Of a stretch of 64,000 bases of DNA, positions 53,136-62,472 are shown piece by piece. The notes beneath the pieces were generated by a model. It saw only the letters and a list, made by a program, of their open reading frames with translations. It searched no databases and had not been told where the DNA came from. Made by a program: the position numbers and the translations under genes. Numbering within the stretch: position 1 is the stretch's first letter; each line of letters opens with the position of its first letter. Location: contig CALKLQ010000041.1 of the NCBI GenBank assembly GCA_937992055.1, positions 1 to 64,000 of the forward strand, given 5' to 3'. Source of the stretch: an uncultured Clostridia bacterium. Its GTDB lineage: Bacteria; Bacillota; Clostridia; Christensenellales; UBA1242.

Positions 53136-54566
53136 TTAATCATTTAAATACTTTTCAAAATATTTTATTAAAACCTTTTTTGCAAGTTCAGTATTAACAT
53201 ATGCAAGCCACTTTAATTTTGCATTTATTATCGGCTCGCCATTTGTTTTTTTATCAGTTATAATTTCTACCCTGTCATCCTCATTTAGTTTAGTATAAGG
53301 CGGAAGCTTTGTTTTACTTCCATTGACGATAGCATACTTAAAAGTTAAACCAATATCTTTATGAATTTTGAACGCAAAGTCTAAAACCGTACTGTCTTTT
53401 GCTATGTACTTCACCTCTCCAGATCGAGTTTTAACACGAATTAAATCTCTTTCTAAATCATTAATGTTATCTTCATCAATTTTTTCAAGATTTTGCCCAT
53501 CAAGCGTGCCTACTTTAGAAAGCAAATATTCTTTTTCAGTTAAAAGATAAATATCATATTTGTTTTTTAATTTGTCAACAGCAGTGAAAAACATTTTATC
53601 AAAAAGACTATCTTTATCGCATTCTATAATTTTTAGGTTTTTGTAAATATTTAATTTATTTATGACCTCACCTATCAAATTTTTAAACATGCCCTCTTTA
53701 TAAATAAAAAAGATGTTATAGTTAGAAAATTGAATAATATGCCCTTTAGAAATTTTAGAATTAATTTTCCTATTTTTTTTAAGCAAGCTCTCATAAATAC
53801 AGCATTCATCTATATCCTCTATTTCAATTGACTTCACGTCTGTATTTGTAAACTGAGCTTTTAATTCTAATAAAATTTTATTAATATTTCTTTCATTACA
53901 TTTATGATAGTCCAAATAATCTTCAAAAAAATCCTTTAATTTTATATTATTGACAATCTTAAAACACTCATTTTTTATCTGTTTATAAAAATAGCCACTT
54001 TTAAGCGCTTTAGCTATTGGCAATACCCATTTTTCTGTTTCTCTAACTTTTTCTAGTTGTTTTGGATATTCAAAAATAGAAATTGTACTTAAGTTATGCA
54101 ACCTATCGGCAAATTTAATTGCAAAACCACAAGGATTTTCCTTACCTAATTTTATTAACTTTTTAAAAGTTTGCTCCTCTACTGAAGATTTAACAAAGTC
54201 TACATCTTCATAAATATTTTCTTCATCAAACACATATTTTGTTTTATCTATAGCACTAACACAATCTACCAAATTAAAAACAGTTTCATTAAACTCGTTT
54301 TTCATTTGCTCAGGAGTGTAACTACAATCTTCGATTGTATCATGAAGTAATGCAGCAGCAACAACATTTTCATCAAAGTTTAATTTAGCCAAAATCAAAG
54401 CGACTTCAACTGGATGACTAATATATGGAGCACCATCTTTACGCTTTTGACCTTGATGCAACTGCTTTGCCTTTTGAAAAGCTTTATTTATCATATCTAA
54501 GTCTAGTTCATTTGTCCGGGCAATTTCTAAAATTTCTTCAAATCTATGTTCTACATCTTCAGGCAT
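53136..54566 (-). CDS. HD-domain plus TGS-domain protein (RelA/SpoT-like hydrolase without synthetase)
   Basis: 476 aa. The N-terminal domain is a SpoT-type HD hydrolase: His37 (LHQGQ), His51 (SHPVEVA), His75-Asp76 (LLHDTIED) and Asp154 (FADRLHN). A C-terminal TGS domain (about 386-448) carries SGEVKYIAKDSTVLDFAF. The 190-375 segment between them lacks the RelA/SpoT synthetase motifs. It could hydrolyse (p)ppGpp or a related alarmone, or have another nucleotide substrate. It overlaps the Xre regulator gene by 8 nt, so the two are co-expressed. Confidence 0.85.
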   Translation of the reverse strand: MPEDVEHRFEEILEIARTNELDLDMINKAFQKAKQLHQGQKRKDGAPYISHPVEVALILAKLNFDENVVAAALLHDTIEDCSYTPEQMKNEFNETVFNLVDCVSAIDKTKYVFDEENIYEDVDFVKSSVEEQTFKKLIKLGKENPCGFAIKFADRLHNLSTISIFEYPKQLEKVRETEKWVLPIAKALKSGYFYKQIKNECFKIVNNIKLKDFFEDYLDYHKCNERNINKILLELKAQFTNTDVKSIEIEDIDECCIYESLLKKNRKINSKISKGHIIQFSNYNIFFIYKEGMFKNLIGEVINKLNIYKNLKIIECDKDSLFDKMFFTAVDKLKNKYDIYLLTEKEYLLSKVGTLDGQNLEKIDEDNINDLERDLIRVKTRSGEVKYIAKDSTVLDFAFKIHKDIGLTFKYAIVNGSKTKLPPYTKLNEDDRVEIITDKKTNGEPIINAKLKWLAYVNTELAKKVLIKYFEKYLND

Positions 54567-55515
54567 CTATTCCCTCCCTTATGAGCTTATAGATGGAGTC
54601 ATCTTCTCTATTAGATACTTTAGCAAATCTAAAAAGGTTGGCTTCTAATATTTCATTGAAATAATATTCTAGTTTGTTTTTAACAATAGCTTGTTTTTGA
54701 GTTTCCGAAAGATTCATGGAAAGTTCATTTTTATCTATATATACACGTTTAAAAAGTTCAATGATATCTTTTATTGCCAAATCAAGGTTTATATTTAATT
54801 TATCAAAAGCCAAAATATTATACAATTCACCTTCAGGTACATCCAATATTTTTTTTGTAAGAATAATGAATTGAACACAAGGGTTGTGTTCTCTACCCCT
54901 TGCAATAGAATTAACAGTACCCACACCACCAATATACTTATTTATTGTTGGAGGATTATTAAGGATAATAAAGCATTTATCTCTATTATCTTTATTTTCT
55001 AAATCTAAAAACAAGCTTTGCTCACTTCTAGATATACTTCCATTATATACATTACCTATTTCTTGATACAATTCCTGAATATTCTCATTACATGAGTTAA
55101 GACGTTTTAATAACTTAGTCGCAATAGTTTGATTTTTTGTAAAAGTAGCAACAACATTTACATCTTTATCCAACTCTTTATTTTTAAAGATACTTAACAC
55201 TCCATAATTTAAAGTATTTTTTAAACTCAGATGTATTTCACCCTTGTATGAGTCATTATTGTAATAGTAAATCAAATAATTTCCAATGAATTGTTCGTAC
55301 GAAACTTGCTCTTTTGCATCAAAACTTGAAAATAAAAAATCATCTACACTAATTCCAAATGCTTCTTTTAACGCAATTAGAAATTGTATAGATGGTTCAC
55401 TTGATTTTGATAGATAATTATTAATACTGGACTGAGAAAAACCAGTTCTATGGGCAATATATTTTTGAGAATATTGACCGGCTAATTTTTTCAAATTTTC
55501 TTGAAACATTGACAT
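54559..55515 (-). CDS. Xre-family regulator with long C-terminal domain
   Basis: Start ATG 55515 after AAAGGA gives 318 aa. The N-terminal HTH (about 1-60) reads YSQKYIAHRTGFSQSSINNYLS, then AFGISVDDFLF. The other 250 residues form an alpha/beta domain (FNYGVLSIF-like strands, LFLDLEN, NPPTINKYIGGVGTVNSIARG and a C-terminal helix) that I do not recognise. It may sense a ligand and control the HD-TGS partner that follows. Its promoter lies at 55541-55569. Confidence 0.8.
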   Translation of the reverse strand: MSMFQENLKKLAGQYSQKYIAHRTGFSQSSINNYLSKSSEPSIQFLIALKEAFGISVDDFLFSSFDAKEQVSYEQFIGNYLIYYYNNDSYKGEIHLSLKNTLNYGVLSIFKNKELDKDVNVVATFTKNQTIATKLLKRLNSCNENIQELYQEIGNVYNGSISRSEQSLFLDLENKDNRDKCFIILNNPPTINKYIGGVGTVNSIARGREHNPCVQFIILTKKILDVPEGELYNILAFDKLNINLDLAIKDIIELFKRVYIDKNELSMNLSETQKQAIVKNKLEYYFNEILEANLFRFAKVSNREDDSIYKLIREGIDA

Positions 55516-55540
55516 AACATTCAAATCCTTTATGTTTATA

Positions 55541-55569
55541 TAATTATCATATTTTAATTTGCAAGTCAA
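55541..55569 (-). promoter_or_regulatory. Promoter of the Xre/HD-TGS pair
   Basis: Minus strand: -35 TTGACT (55569-55564), 17-bp spacer, -10 TAATTA (55546-55541). Confidence 0.65.
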
Positions 55570-55864
55570 TATTTATTATAAAAAACTTATTAAATTATAT
55601 CATAAAAATAAATATAAAAGACCATAAAAGTAAATCAATATTCAATATTATAATTTTTTTGAAAAAAGGTTTTTTAGTTATCAGTCATAGATAATACATC
55701 TACTTTGATTAAAAAATAAGAAAGTTAAATGTAAATTTTCATTAACTTTCCTATTATTTTCTAAGTTTCAAATAATATTTATAACTCATTTCCTAATCTA
55801 ACAACAAATAATTAGTTTTTTAAGATATCTTATAATTCAAATTTTTTATAAAAGATTTAAAATT
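55570..55864. other. Intergenic gap, nothing recognised
   Basis: About 300 bp of very AT-rich DNA. No gene, repeat or conserved RNA is supported. Confidence 0.4.
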
Positions 55865-56461
55865 TTAAAAATTATTTAAATCTAATGATTCTTTTAAAAC
55901 ATATTTACTTACATCTACTTGATTAAAATCGTAAACTTTAGCATTTATATCATCTTTAATACTTTCGTAACGAGTAAATCTTCCATCATTTTTATATATA
56001 ATGTCTGTTCCAAAATTAAATTTGTTAAAAGGGCTCATTTCCAAATATGAACGCGAATAACCTGTCCGGCCACTCCATCTTTTACCACATTTATGAAAAA
56101 CTTGCCTTAACAATTTATCATTCTTTTCTGTGGTAACACGTATGCCTAAAACTTCCTTACTGCTCCAAAATTCGTCTAAAGTAATTTTATAATTATTTAA
56201 CATAACCTGCTCAAATTCAAAAATTTCACAAACAATATTATCTAACTCTTCAATATTAGCAAATTTCATTATATTAAGATAGCAAGTTTTATCTTTAAAA
56301 AACTTAAATTTATAATTATTTAAAAAACTTTCACCATTACTCCATTGTTTCCCCAACATATGGAATGTTTCACATAATGTTTTTGCCTCTTGTTCGGTTA
56401 AAACATGAATCGCTTTAATACTTTTACTTTTAAGGAATTCTTCAATTTTAATTTTTTTCAT
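55865..56461 (-). CDS. Protein with two copies of a small domain, 198 aa
   Basis: An internal duplication is visible: FLKSKSIKAIHVLTEQEAKTL...LGKQWSNG (about 9-50) and FWSSKEVLGIRVTTEKNDKLL...CGKRWSGR (about 97-140). The pattern is 'F-x-x-S-K-x-x-x-x-I-x-V-T-x-E...G-K-x-W-S'. Each copy ends in a beta segment with aromatic residues. It is soluble. Such small repeats are typical of phage- or plasmid-borne proteins, but I cannot name the family. Confidence 0.65.
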   Translation of the reverse strand: MKKIKIEEFLKSKSIKAIHVLTEQEAKTLCETFHMLGKQWSNGESFLNNYKFKFFKDKTCYLNIMKFANIEELDNIVCEIFEFEQVMLNNYKITLDEFWSSKEVLGIRVTTEKNDKLLRQVFHKCGKRWSGRTGYSRSYLEMSPFNKFNFGTDIIYKNDGRFTRYESIKDDINAKVYDFNQVDVSKYVLKESLDLNNF

Positions 56462-56520
56462 AATTATCCTGATTTTAATTCAATCTCTTATTCTTGTCAA
56501 TAGCCTTAATTAATTAAAAA

Positions 56521-57024
56521 TTAAAGTGTTTGTGTATTTTGTTTTTCATTTATTCTTTTTCTAATGATTCTACAAACATAATCTACCTCATCAAAATTAA
56601 CAATAGGACATTGTTTTAAAAAATTATATTGTTTAGCTGTAATAGGCAAATTATTTATAAAATGATAACTTAATAAAGCAATTAAATTTTCTTTCCTCGT
56701 GTCGTAAGTTATCTTTATAAAACCATGTTCCTCCATTTCTCTTTCTGTCAGTTTTTGAACGAATTTTGCATGTTCATTGTGATGCTTATAATCACAACCA
56801 TAGAAGGCCCCGTTGGGAGCAAGCCATCCTGTAGAATAACTATTGCCATAAACAGTTGTACCATACCAATTCAACTCGGAAAAATCTTTTGCTTCAACAA
56901 TTTCTTTGTCTGTTATATCAATTCCAGAATTACAGCCAAGTCCAGTGTTCCATAATCTGGCATTATTTAAAGGCGTTGATTCATCATATTCATACCAGTA
57001 ATTACCTAATTTAACAAACTTCAT
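56521..57024 (-). CDS. Small aromatic-rich protein, 167 aa, phage-like
   Basis: The N-terminal half is rich in Tyr, Trp, Gly and Asn: FVKLGNYWYEYDE, then WYGTTVYG, TGWLAPNGAFYGCDYKHHNEHA. The C-terminal half is helical (KITYDTRKENLIALLSYHF). The GWLAPNG...FYGCDYxxH segment is reminiscent of small hypothetical proteins of clostridial phages, from memory. It has an ATG with a GGAGG-like site. It probably forms an accessory unit with the 198-aa gene. Confidence 0.6.
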   Translation of the reverse strand: MKFVKLGNYWYEYDESTPLNNARLWNTGLGCNSGIDITDKEIVEAKDFSELNWYGTTVYGNSYSTGWLAPNGAFYGCDYKHHNEHAKFVQKLTEREMEEHGFIKITYDTRKENLIALLSYHFINNLPITAKQYNFLKQCPIVNFDEVDYVCRIIRKRINEKQNTQTL

Positions 57025-57111
57025 GCTACCTCCAATGTTTATTTAACAACTATAAAAATTAAATATTTTAATCAAAAAGCTACTAAATAAATATAAGTTC
57101 ATTCAATATCT

Positions 57112-58866
57112 TTACATCTTATCCAAACTTTTAATTGCAAGAAGATTTAAACATTTTTCAATAACTTCCAAGGTCAACTTGGTCAGTTCAATTTTAGAAT
57201 GCTTGATTTTAATATCTTGCTCGTAAATTATGCTTGATTTTGCATAAAAAGAATTAAATGCATTTGCCAGCTTATACACATAATCACAGATTAGGTTTGG
57301 GGATAGGCTTTTATAAGCTGAAATTATTTCTTTGTGAAACTGAATCAAAATTAAAGCAAGCTTTCTATCTTCTCCAAACAACTCAAAATCAACATTAGAA
57401 GAAAAGTCTTTCACCTTATTCAAAATTGATTTTGCTCTTGTAACTGTGTATAAAATATATGGTCCGGTTTTGCCTTCAAATGAGGTAAATTTGTCAACAT
57501 CAAAAACATAATCTTTTGTTCTATAAATTGACAAGTCTGCAAATTTCAATGCTGCAAGGGCAATAACACTTGAAATGTTTTCCATTTCTTCATCTGAGCA
57601 ATCATCTTGTTTAGATTGTTTTAATTTTTCTAAAGCTTTTGTTTTCACGTCTTCAATCAAAACGCTAAGTTGCATCACTCCACCATCTCTAGTTTTATAA
57701 GGTTTTCCATCTTTTCCATTCATGGTTCCAAACCCAACAAAGCAAAGTTCAATAGGCTTTTTTAAAATTTTTATTTTATTAACACATCTAAACACCTGAG
57801 TAAAATGCATTTCCTGTCTATTATCGACAACGTAAATTATTTTATCTGCATTATTTTCCCTTTCTCTTTGGACGATAGTTGCTAAATCTGTGGTGCTATA
57901 TAGCACGGAACCATCTGATTTTAAAAGAATAAATGGTGGGACCTCTTTTTTATCATTTTCCTCACTAACATCAACTATCCAAGCTCCTTGACTAAGCTTA
58001 GCATATCCGCTATTTTTTGTGTATTCAACCACCTCTTCGTAATACTTTCTAGAGTCACTTTCACCAAGCCAAAGATCAAAGCTGACATTTAAATTATCAT
58101 AATTTTTTTTCAAATCACGCTTTGAAAGCTCCAAAATATTTTTCCATAGCGCAAGATAACCACGTCTTCCATGCTGAAGTTCAAAAGTTGCTTGTTTTGC
58201 TTCCTCCATGGCATTCTCATCACTTTTTGCCCTAGAACTTGCTTTTGGATATAAAATTGAAAGTTCATCTAAAGTTACTGGAGAATAATCTGGATAATTT
58301 CCCAAGTAATTTTCATCAAAATAAACAAGGTCTGGTTGCATTCTCTTGATTTCGCAAATAACCATACCCATTTGAAGGCCCCAATCACCCAAGTGAACAT
58401 CACCCAAAGTATTATCACCTAAATAAGAACATAGTCTTTTAATACTTTCACCAATGATAGCGGTTCTCAAATGTCCAACATGAAGAGGCTTTGCAACATT
58501 TGCACCACCATAATCAACAACAACATTTTTTTTCTCACCATGTTCTTTTATAATTTCATCAACATGATTTAAATAATCAACCAAGTACTTAGCAAGCGCA
58601 TCGTCATTTAAAAATATATTTATGTAACCAGGTGCGGCAACACTAACATTTCCTATCAAATTTAATTTTTCCAAATTTGAAACAACCTCATTTGCTATTT
58701 GCAAAGGGGACTTATGATATTTCTTCGCTAACATTAGCGGTTCGCAACACTGGAAATCGCCCAAATTTTCCAAACTGCAAATTTGAACATTAACTTCCTC
58801 GTTATAACCGCTCTTTTTAAATGCATTAGAAAGCTCTTTAGCTAAAATTTTCTCAACTAATTCCAT
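57112..58866 (-). CDS. argS: Arginyl-tRNA synthetase
   Basis: 584 aa. The N-terminal Add-1 domain is followed by the class I HIGH motif as HVGHLRTAIIGE (near residue 130). A DALR anticodon-binding domain closes the protein (about 465-584, with TRAKSILNKV and YKLANAFNSFYAK). The KMSKS loop is replaced, as in many ArgS, by GKDGKPYKTRDGG. It charges tRNA-Arg. The ATG follows AAGGAA. It is transcribed alone. Confidence 0.96.
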   Translation of the reverse strand: MELVEKILAKELSNAFKKSGYNEEVNVQICSLENLGDFQCCEPLMLAKKYHKSPLQIANEVVSNLEKLNLIGNVSVAAPGYINIFLNDDALAKYLVDYLNHVDEIIKEHGEKKNVVVDYGGANVAKPLHVGHLRTAIIGESIKRLCSYLGDNTLGDVHLGDWGLQMGMVICEIKRMQPDLVYFDENYLGNYPDYSPVTLDELSILYPKASSRAKSDENAMEEAKQATFELQHGRRGYLALWKNILELSKRDLKKNYDNLNVSFDLWLGESDSRKYYEEVVEYTKNSGYAKLSQGAWIVDVSEENDKKEVPPFILLKSDGSVLYSTTDLATIVQRERENNADKIIYVVDNRQEMHFTQVFRCVNKIKILKKPIELCFVGFGTMNGKDGKPYKTRDGGVMQLSVLIEDVKTKALEKLKQSKQDDCSDEEMENISSVIALAALKFADLSIYRTKDYVFDVDKFTSFEGKTGPYILYTVTRAKSILNKVKDFSSNVDFELFGEDRKLALILIQFHKEIISAYKSLSPNLICDYVYKLANAFNSFYAKSSIIYEQDIKIKHSKIELTKLTLEVIEKCLNLLAIKSLDKM

Positions 58867-59050
58867 ATCAATTCCTTATAAACACATAATATAATATATA
58901 ATAAATTTTGTCAATTAAAGACTTTTTGTAATAAGTTAGTTTTTTACAATTATTAAGATTATTAGAGTTCAAAAAAAATTTATTTAAATCAATTATACTA
59001 ATTTAACAAATAAAAAATAAATATTTAAACAGTTTTTTCATGTAAATAGA

Positions 59051-59086
59051 AATAGCTCAAAGTAAAACAATCTACTTTGAGCTATT
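59051..59086 (-). terminator. Terminator of the ferritin-like gene
   Basis: AATAGCTCAAAGTA (59051-59064) with TACTTTGAGCTATT (59073-59086), a perfect 14-bp stem. The T-run on the minus strand is weak. Confidence 0.75.
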
Positions 59087-59102
59087 ATTGAAAAATTTAT
59101 GT

Positions 59103-60350
59103 TTATCTTCCGACTGTGGTATTATCTTGATCTCTTTTTTGTAATTCTTTAACTGGATTCAATGTTGTTTCAAATCTGTAATCTTGTTTGTTATTTTTAA
59201 GATACATATCAATTACTTTATGACTAGGAACTTGAACAACATTTTTATTTATGATATTTTGAATTTTGAAAAATTCATAGTCTTGCGGCAAAGATGAAAC
59301 TTTAACATAATCCTCTTTTTTTGCCGTGTTAAAGACGGTATTTTTTAAAACTTTTCTAATATAGTCAATGTTGGAATTGCCAAATGACAAAAGTTCTGGG
59401 AAATTTCCGCCATTTCTATAAACACTGGCAAAATCCCTATTTTCATATTTTTTTAACAATTCATTAGCCTTGTGCAAATGTGCTATCTCTTGTTCTAAGC
59501 AAACCTCCCAAATACGTTTGATTTGTTCATCTGTTTCATCGTTAATCATGGAATAATATAAATAGCATTCTGTATATTCATGTTCTAACAAGCTAACTAA
59601 CCAGGTACAAGTTGGGTCCATTAAACTTTCATATTGGGATACATGTTGTTCCTCAATCATACCTATTTCTGAAAAGAGTTTGCGACCCATTTCACTTTTA
59701 TACAAGTTAGCAACATTCATATAAAAATTCATGGTCTGTTGTTCTGCTGCGGTGATAATTGCAACATTGAGTCTGGTAATGGGGTCTGCAACCTTGTTAT
59801 CTCCAGCAAATCTCACATCATCATAAGGATGTCTGTGCTCCGATATTGTAGGCCTTCCTGGAGTGATTTCAGTAAATCCTCCAACCAAATTCTTAGCGTC
59901 GATTCCCTGTTCCATCATTAAAAGATTTGAAAATCTGTATAAATGGTCAAAGTCCTCCAAAAGAGCAAAATCCAGAGCTTTTTTTACCCTCATGTCACTT
60001 TCTCTTTGAGCAAGATTAGCGGTTAATTCTATTGCAAGTTGTTCATAGGAAATAGTGGTTTCCAAAATGTCTTCATCAATAGGTTTTAATGATGAAATCT
60101 TTTTTTGTTGCTGTTGTTCCACCCTTCTAATAAGTGCAATTTCTCTTCTTAAATCATTGCTTAGGCAGTGTCTTGCAAATTGATGTGAATGCCAATTCAT
60201 TTCAAATTCAGTACCATTCATCAATATAATTCTAACTTTTGTAAAAGGGTCAACAGTGTTTTTATCATAAGGCTTTACAAAAATCTTATTCCAGCCCTCT
60301 ATAGTTTTTTCAATTTTTTTAGGTTTTTCCTCAAATGGATTAAAACTCAT
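59103..60350 (-). CDS. Ferritin-like diiron-domain protein
   Basis: Start ATG 60350 (415 aa) has GGAGGATAATATT in front; the longer frame would start at TTG. Metal-ligand-like pairs are seen in EEQHVSQYES (E-x-x-H), EHEYTECYLYY and CLEQEIAHLHKAN (E-x-x-H), the pattern of a four-helix diiron bundle at about residues 200-300. The N-terminal 200 residues contain another helical Gln/Glu-rich segment. Possible roles are iron handling or oxygen protection in an anaerobe. The exact family is not known to me. Confidence 0.75.
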   Translation of the reverse strand: MSFNPFEEKPKKIEKTIEGWNKIFVKPYDKNTVDPFTKVRIILMNGTEFEMNWHSHQFARHCLSNDLRREIALIRRVEQQQQKKISSLKPIDEDILETTISYEQLAIELTANLAQRESDMRVKKALDFALLEDFDHLYRFSNLLMMEQGIDAKNLVGGFTEITPGRPTISEHRHPYDDVRFAGDNKVADPITRLNVAIITAAEQQTMNFYMNVANLYKSEMGRKLFSEIGMIEEQHVSQYESLMDPTCTWLVSLLEHEYTECYLYYSMINDETDEQIKRIWEVCLEQEIAHLHKANELLKKYENRDFASVYRNGGNFPELLSFGNSNIDYIRKVLKNTVFNTAKKEDYVKVSSLPQDYEFFKIQNIINKNVVQVPSHKVIDMYLKNNKQDYRFETTLNPVKELQKRDQDNTTVGR

Positions 60351-60509
60351 AATATTATCCTCCAAAGATATTTTGTTAAATATAACTTTATTTATTCCTT
60401 AATATATTGAAAATTTTAAAATGTTTAGAAAAATAAATTAAAATTGAATTATTTAATTAAATTAAAAATCATAAATTATTTAAATTAATTATAATAATTA
60501 TATTAAAAA

Positions 60510-60537
60510 AATAACTGACAAATAAATGTCAATTATT
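60510..60537 (-). terminator. Terminator of obg
   Basis: AATAACTGACA (60510-60520) with TGTCAATTATT (60527-60537), one mismatch, then T's on the minus strand. Confidence 0.75.
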
Positions 60538-60542
60538 TTTTA

Positions 60543-61811
60543 TTAATCAAAATATTCAAAGGTAATATCTTTAATGTGAACAACGTCACCATTTTTCAAA
60601 CCTTTTTCTTTTAATTTTTCTATTACACCATCTTCCTTTAAACGCTTTTGAAAATAAGAAAAGGAAATATAATCGGAAAGCACTACCCCTCTAGACAGGT
60701 TGTCAATATATCCTCCGCTAACTTCAAATTCATTTGATGAAATTTTGACAATTTCCAGACTAGTTTTGTCTTTTATATCAAAATCAAATAGTTCCACGTC
60801 AAGAGGCTTAGGTTTTTCAATTTGTTTAAGTTGTTCCCAAATTCGAGCTTTTAAAGTGTCTATATTTAAATTTGTAACTGAGGAAATTTGTAAAACTTTT
60901 GTGTTAGTTTTCTTTTCAAATTCTGTTGTTTTTTTAGTTAATTCTTCTTTAGACAAAGAATCGCATTTTGACAAAACTACAATCTGTTTTACCTTTGCCA
61001 ATTTTGAACTATATTTTTCCAACTCTTTGTTGATTGTAAAGTAATCGTTTATAGCACTCCTTCCTTCACATTCAGAAATATCAATCAAATGCACAAGAAG
61101 TCGAACTCTTTCAACATGTTTTAAAAAATAATGCCCCAATCCAGCACCTTCACTTGCGCCCTCAATAAGTCCTGGAATATCTGCCACTACAAAGGAATGT
61201 TCATAAAAATTCACAACGCCTAAGTTTGGATAAAGCGTGGTGAACTGATAATTTGCAATTTTTGGCCTTGCGTTTGAAATAACCGAAAGAAGGGTAGATT
61301 TGCCAGCATTAGGATATCCAATTAAACCTACATCTGCAATCGTTTTAAGTTCTAAAATTACCTGTCTTTCCTTTGTAACTTCACCTGTTTGACAAAATTT
61401 TGGAGCCTGTCTTGTTGGCGTTGCAAAATGAGTATTGCCTCTTCCACCTGCGCCCCCTCTAAGTGCTATAAAGGTTTGATTTTCTTCGGTTAAATCTGCA
61501 ATAACTTTTTCGCTTTCAGCATCATAAATTACGGTACCTAGAGGAACATCAATTATTAAGTTTTGACCATCTGCACCGCATTTGAACTTTTTCATGCCAT
61601 TGCCACCGTTTCCGGCAACAAACTTCTTTTTAAACTGAAAAGATTGCAATGTGCTTGAATGTGGAGATGCCATAAAAATTATATCCCCACCTTTTCCGCC
61701 GTCACCACCGTCTGGGCCACCATTCATCGTCATTTTGCTACGATGAAATGATGCACAACCACTTCCGCCATCACCAGCCTTAATTGTAATTTTAACTCTA
61801 TCTAAATACAA
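60543..61811 (-). CDS. obg: GTPase Obg
   Basis: 422 aa with the three Obg domains. The glycine-rich OBG fold (about 1-158) has GGDGGSGCASFHR and GGRGNTHFATPTRQAP. The G domain has G1 GYPNAGKSTLL near 165, DIPGLIEGA as G3, and SKCD as G4. The C-terminal OCT domain covers about 340-422. It is essential for 50S assembly and stress control. The likely start is TTG 61811 with AGGAGAAG upstream. It lies 15 bp after nth in the gyrA-nth-obg run. Confidence 0.96.
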   Translation of the reverse strand: MYLDRVKITIKAGDGGSGCASFHRSKMTMNGGPDGGDGGKGGDIIFMASPHSSTLQSFQFKKKFVAGNGGNGMKKFKCGADGQNLIIDVPLGTVIYDAESEKVIADLTEENQTFIALRGGAGGRGNTHFATPTRQAPKFCQTGEVTKERQVILELKTIADVGLIGYPNAGKSTLLSVISNARPKIANYQFTTLYPNLGVVNFYEHSFVVADIPGLIEGASEGAGLGHYFLKHVERVRLLVHLIDISECEGRSAINDYFTINKELEKYSSKLAKVKQIVVLSKCDSLSKEELTKKTTEFEKKTNTKVLQISSVTNLNIDTLKARIWEQLKQIEKPKPLDVELFDFDIKDKTSLEIVKISSNEFEVSGGYIDNLSRGVVLSDYISFSYFQKRLKEDGVIEKLKEKGLKNGDVVHIKDITFEYFD

Positions 61812-61826
61812 TTTTCTTCTCCTAAA

Positions 61827-62462
61827 CTAATTTTTGTTTTTATAATAATTGCAAACATTTTTTAATTTGCAAACCTCGCATTTTGGCTTGATAGCTTTAC
61901 AATGATATCTTCCAAATAAAACAAGTAGATAATGCATTTGCGACCAATCGCTCTCATCAAAATATTCCATTAAATCTTTTTCACACTTAGTAACATTTGT
62001 AGATGACGAAATCCCAAGCCTGTTTGACACTCTAAAAACATGGGTATCTACTGCGATTGCAGGAAAATCGGTCAACTCTGAAAGGACAACGTTTGCCGTT
62101 TTTCGCCCAACCCCTCTCAAGGTCATAAGTTCTTCTCTATTCATAGGCACTTGACCGTCAAACTTTTGAATTATGTCTAAACTTGTTTGTTTTATAGCTT
62201 TTGCCTTGTTTTTATAAAATCCACATGGTTTTATAAGTTGTTCTAAAAGTTCAATCTCCATCTCTGCAAAATCGCTGGGCTTATTATATTTTTTATATAT
62301 TTCTTTTGTAACCAAATTTACACGCTTGTCTGTGCATTGAGCGGACAATATGACTGCTACTAAAAGTTCAAATGGACTATTATATTTTAATTCGCAACTA
62401 GAGTTTGGGAACATTCCCTTTAAATAATTCATTATCTCATTTCTTTTTTCGCTTTTATTCAT
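61827..62462 (-). CDS. nth: Endonuclease III
   Basis: 211 aa. The helix-hairpin-helix TLRGVGRKTANVVLSE (about 113-128) with the catalytic Lys is followed by AVDTHVFRVSNRLG, which carries the catalytic Asp. The 4Fe-4S loop reads C-x6-C-x2-C-x5-C in HCKAIKPKCEVCKLKNVC at the C-terminus. It removes oxidised pyrimidines and cleaves the abasic site. ATG after GGTAAA. It is between gyrA and obg. Confidence 0.96.
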   Translation of the reverse strand: MNKSEKRNEIMNYLKGMFPNSSCELKYNSPFELLVAVILSAQCTDKRVNLVTKEIYKKYNKPSDFAEMEIELLEQLIKPCGFYKNKAKAIKQTSLDIIQKFDGQVPMNREELMTLRGVGRKTANVVLSELTDFPAIAVDTHVFRVSNRLGISSSTNVTKCEKDLMEYFDESDWSQMHYLLVLFGRYHCKAIKPKCEVCKLKNVCNYYKNKN

Positions 62463-62472
62463 AATTTTACCT

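Noticed and set aside
58867..59050. T-box leader before argS
   Set aside because: The 180 bp upstream are plain AT-rich sequence without the conserved T-box sequence.
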